Assembly (NCBI GenBank): GCA_014879855.1
Contig: JACSRH010000346.1
Span: forward strand, 1 to 7,788
Length of the DNA stretch: 7,788 nt
Origin: Caldilineaceae bacterium
GTDB taxonomy: Bacteria > Chloroflexota > Anaerolineae > Caldilineales > Caldilineaceae
Reading direction: 5' to 3'
Of the stretch, positions 7,062 through 7,788 are shown piece by piece (the first letter of the stretch is position 1; every line of letters begins with the position of its first letter). A model generated the notes under the pieces. It had not been told where the DNA came from. It searched no databases and saw only the letters and a program-made list of their open reading frames with translations. Made by a program: the position numbers and the translations under genes.

Positions 7062-7788
7062 ATGGCTGCAAAGCGCGCCGAATTTGAATTCAACAACGAG
7101 CAGATCTGCCTGGTCATACCTAAACACCTCGACCTGGAACGCATGTTGATCAGCTTCTATATGCTCCTCAAGTACGATGGGCGTCGTCTTGTGCCGCGAA
7201 CAGGCAGACAAGAAATCACCCTCCAATATTTGAGCGAAGCCCTGACGCGCCAACATGGCGATCTCTTGTCTGGTTTTGTCGAGCACAACGACCTAGTCAA
7301 GGATTGGCTCTACAGCGACCTAGTCAATATCGTCTTTCGTGGCAAATCGGACAAAGAGCGACCCACCTCGCCACGACCTCTCCACCTAAACGCGTATAAG
7401 CTACGCAATCCGCGCTATTTGAACGATTATCGTGCGTCGGATCACCTCTACAGCATGATTCGGAGCGCCGATCCTGAGCTGCTGAAGCGGCTCAAGCGCT
7501 ATCTGGGCGCGGGCATGGATCCGCACAATGAAGATGCCTATGATGGTGAGACAGAGCTTGATCTTGACACACTGCTGATCGTGCACATGGTAGGCGACCC
7601 AAGACTGAAAGAGAGACCTGCTGGTGAAGCGGGACGGTTGGCGGCGCCTCTTTGTGAAGGGCAGGCGCGTCTACTCTGTAACGACCTTCGCCGTTTGCTG
7701 GTCTATGAAGACAGGGTGCCGCGCCCTGTGCTGATCGAGTACTTGCGCATGACACTCGGCCTTCACCTCGGCCTCTACCTGCTCCGTC
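7062..7788 (+). CDS. mad7: Uncharacterised operon protein, N-terminal 242 codons (MAD7-like), runs off the right edge
   Basis: An open frame starts at ATG 7062 with a good ribosome site and stays open to the edge of the window: 242 complete codons plus one base. I recognise no catalytic motif. The product begins MAAKRAEFEFNN and is rich in predicted helix. It is charged in the middle, with an acidic patch DPHNEDAYDGETELDLD at about 160-176, and the visible part ends in a hydrophobic run (TLGLHLGLYLLR) that reads as a buried helix rather than a clear membrane segment. No signal peptide is seen. The 4-bp gap after the kinase/ATPase gene says the two are translated together and probably act in the same complex or pathway. 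In the methylation-associated defence system the gene after the kinase is the uncharacterised mad7, and this is my preferred label, by position and memory only. The reading frame is secure; the function is unknown. Confidence 0.75.
   Translation, partial: MAAKRAEFEFNNEQICLVIPKHLDLERMLISFYMLLKYDGRRLVPRTGRQEITLQYLSEALTRQHGDLLSGFVEHNDLVKDWLYSDLVNIVFRGKSDKERPTSPRPLHLNAYKLRNPRYLNDYRASDHLYSMIRSADPELLKRLKRYLGAGMDPHNEDAYDGETELDLDTLLIVHMVGDPRLKERPAGEAGRLAAPLCEGQARLLCNDLRRLLVYEDRVPRPVLIEYLRMTLGLHLGLYLLR

Noticed and set aside
1..7788. Search by eye for tRNA genes, CRISPR arrays, insertion sequence ends and terminator hairpins
   Set aside because: Nothing convincing was seen. Coding sequence fills almost the whole window and the only sizeable gap is 73 bp.

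Overview
The window is one edge of a plus-strand defence operon in a GC-rich bacterium. Codon choice and the style of the proteins suggest Chloroflexota, but there is no rRNA or other marker here, so that is only an impression. Every supported gene reads left to right. They are tightly spaced (4-nt overlap, 73-bp gap, 9-bp gap, 4-bp gap), which fits a single transcription unit that begins before base 1 and continues past base 7788.

Layout: (1) bases 1-145 are the last 47 codons of an upstream gene, probably an N6-adenine DNA methyltransferase (HsdM-like). It overlaps by ATGA with (2) 142-1629, a two-TRD type I restriction-modification specificity (S) subunit. (3) 1703-2800 is a Fic-family protein with an intact active-site motif, its own inhibitory helix and a C-terminal winged-helix region. 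(4) 2810-7057 is a 1415-residue fusion: NERD nuclease-like domain, degenerate kinase domain, a second kinase domain that keeps most catalytic residues, and a P-loop ATPase module. (5) 7062 to the right edge is the first 242 codons of an unrecognised helical protein.

The set of methyltransferase, S subunit, large NERD/kinase/ATPase protein and a following uncharacterised gene matches, from memory, the methylation-associated defence system (MADS; genes mad1-mad8). In that system MAD5 is an S subunit, MAD6 a protein kinase and MAD7 an uncharacterised protein. The methyltransferase and S subunit would mark host DNA, and the kinase/ATPase part would act as sensor or effector against unmarked invading DNA. 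The assignment rests on domain logic and gene order, not on a database search.

The least expected component is the Fic gene between the S subunit and the kinase. It raises the possibility that AMP transfer (or a related nucleotide transfer) and protein phosphorylation are combined in one defence locus. Other points of interest are a 22-bp tandem duplication that sets the C-terminus of the Fic protein just before the kinase start, a strongly mosaic base composition in the S gene that follows its domain borders, and a kinase-like domain that has lost the usual catalytic residues next to one that keeps most of them. No RNA gene, mobile element, CRISPR array, clear promoter or terminator was found.
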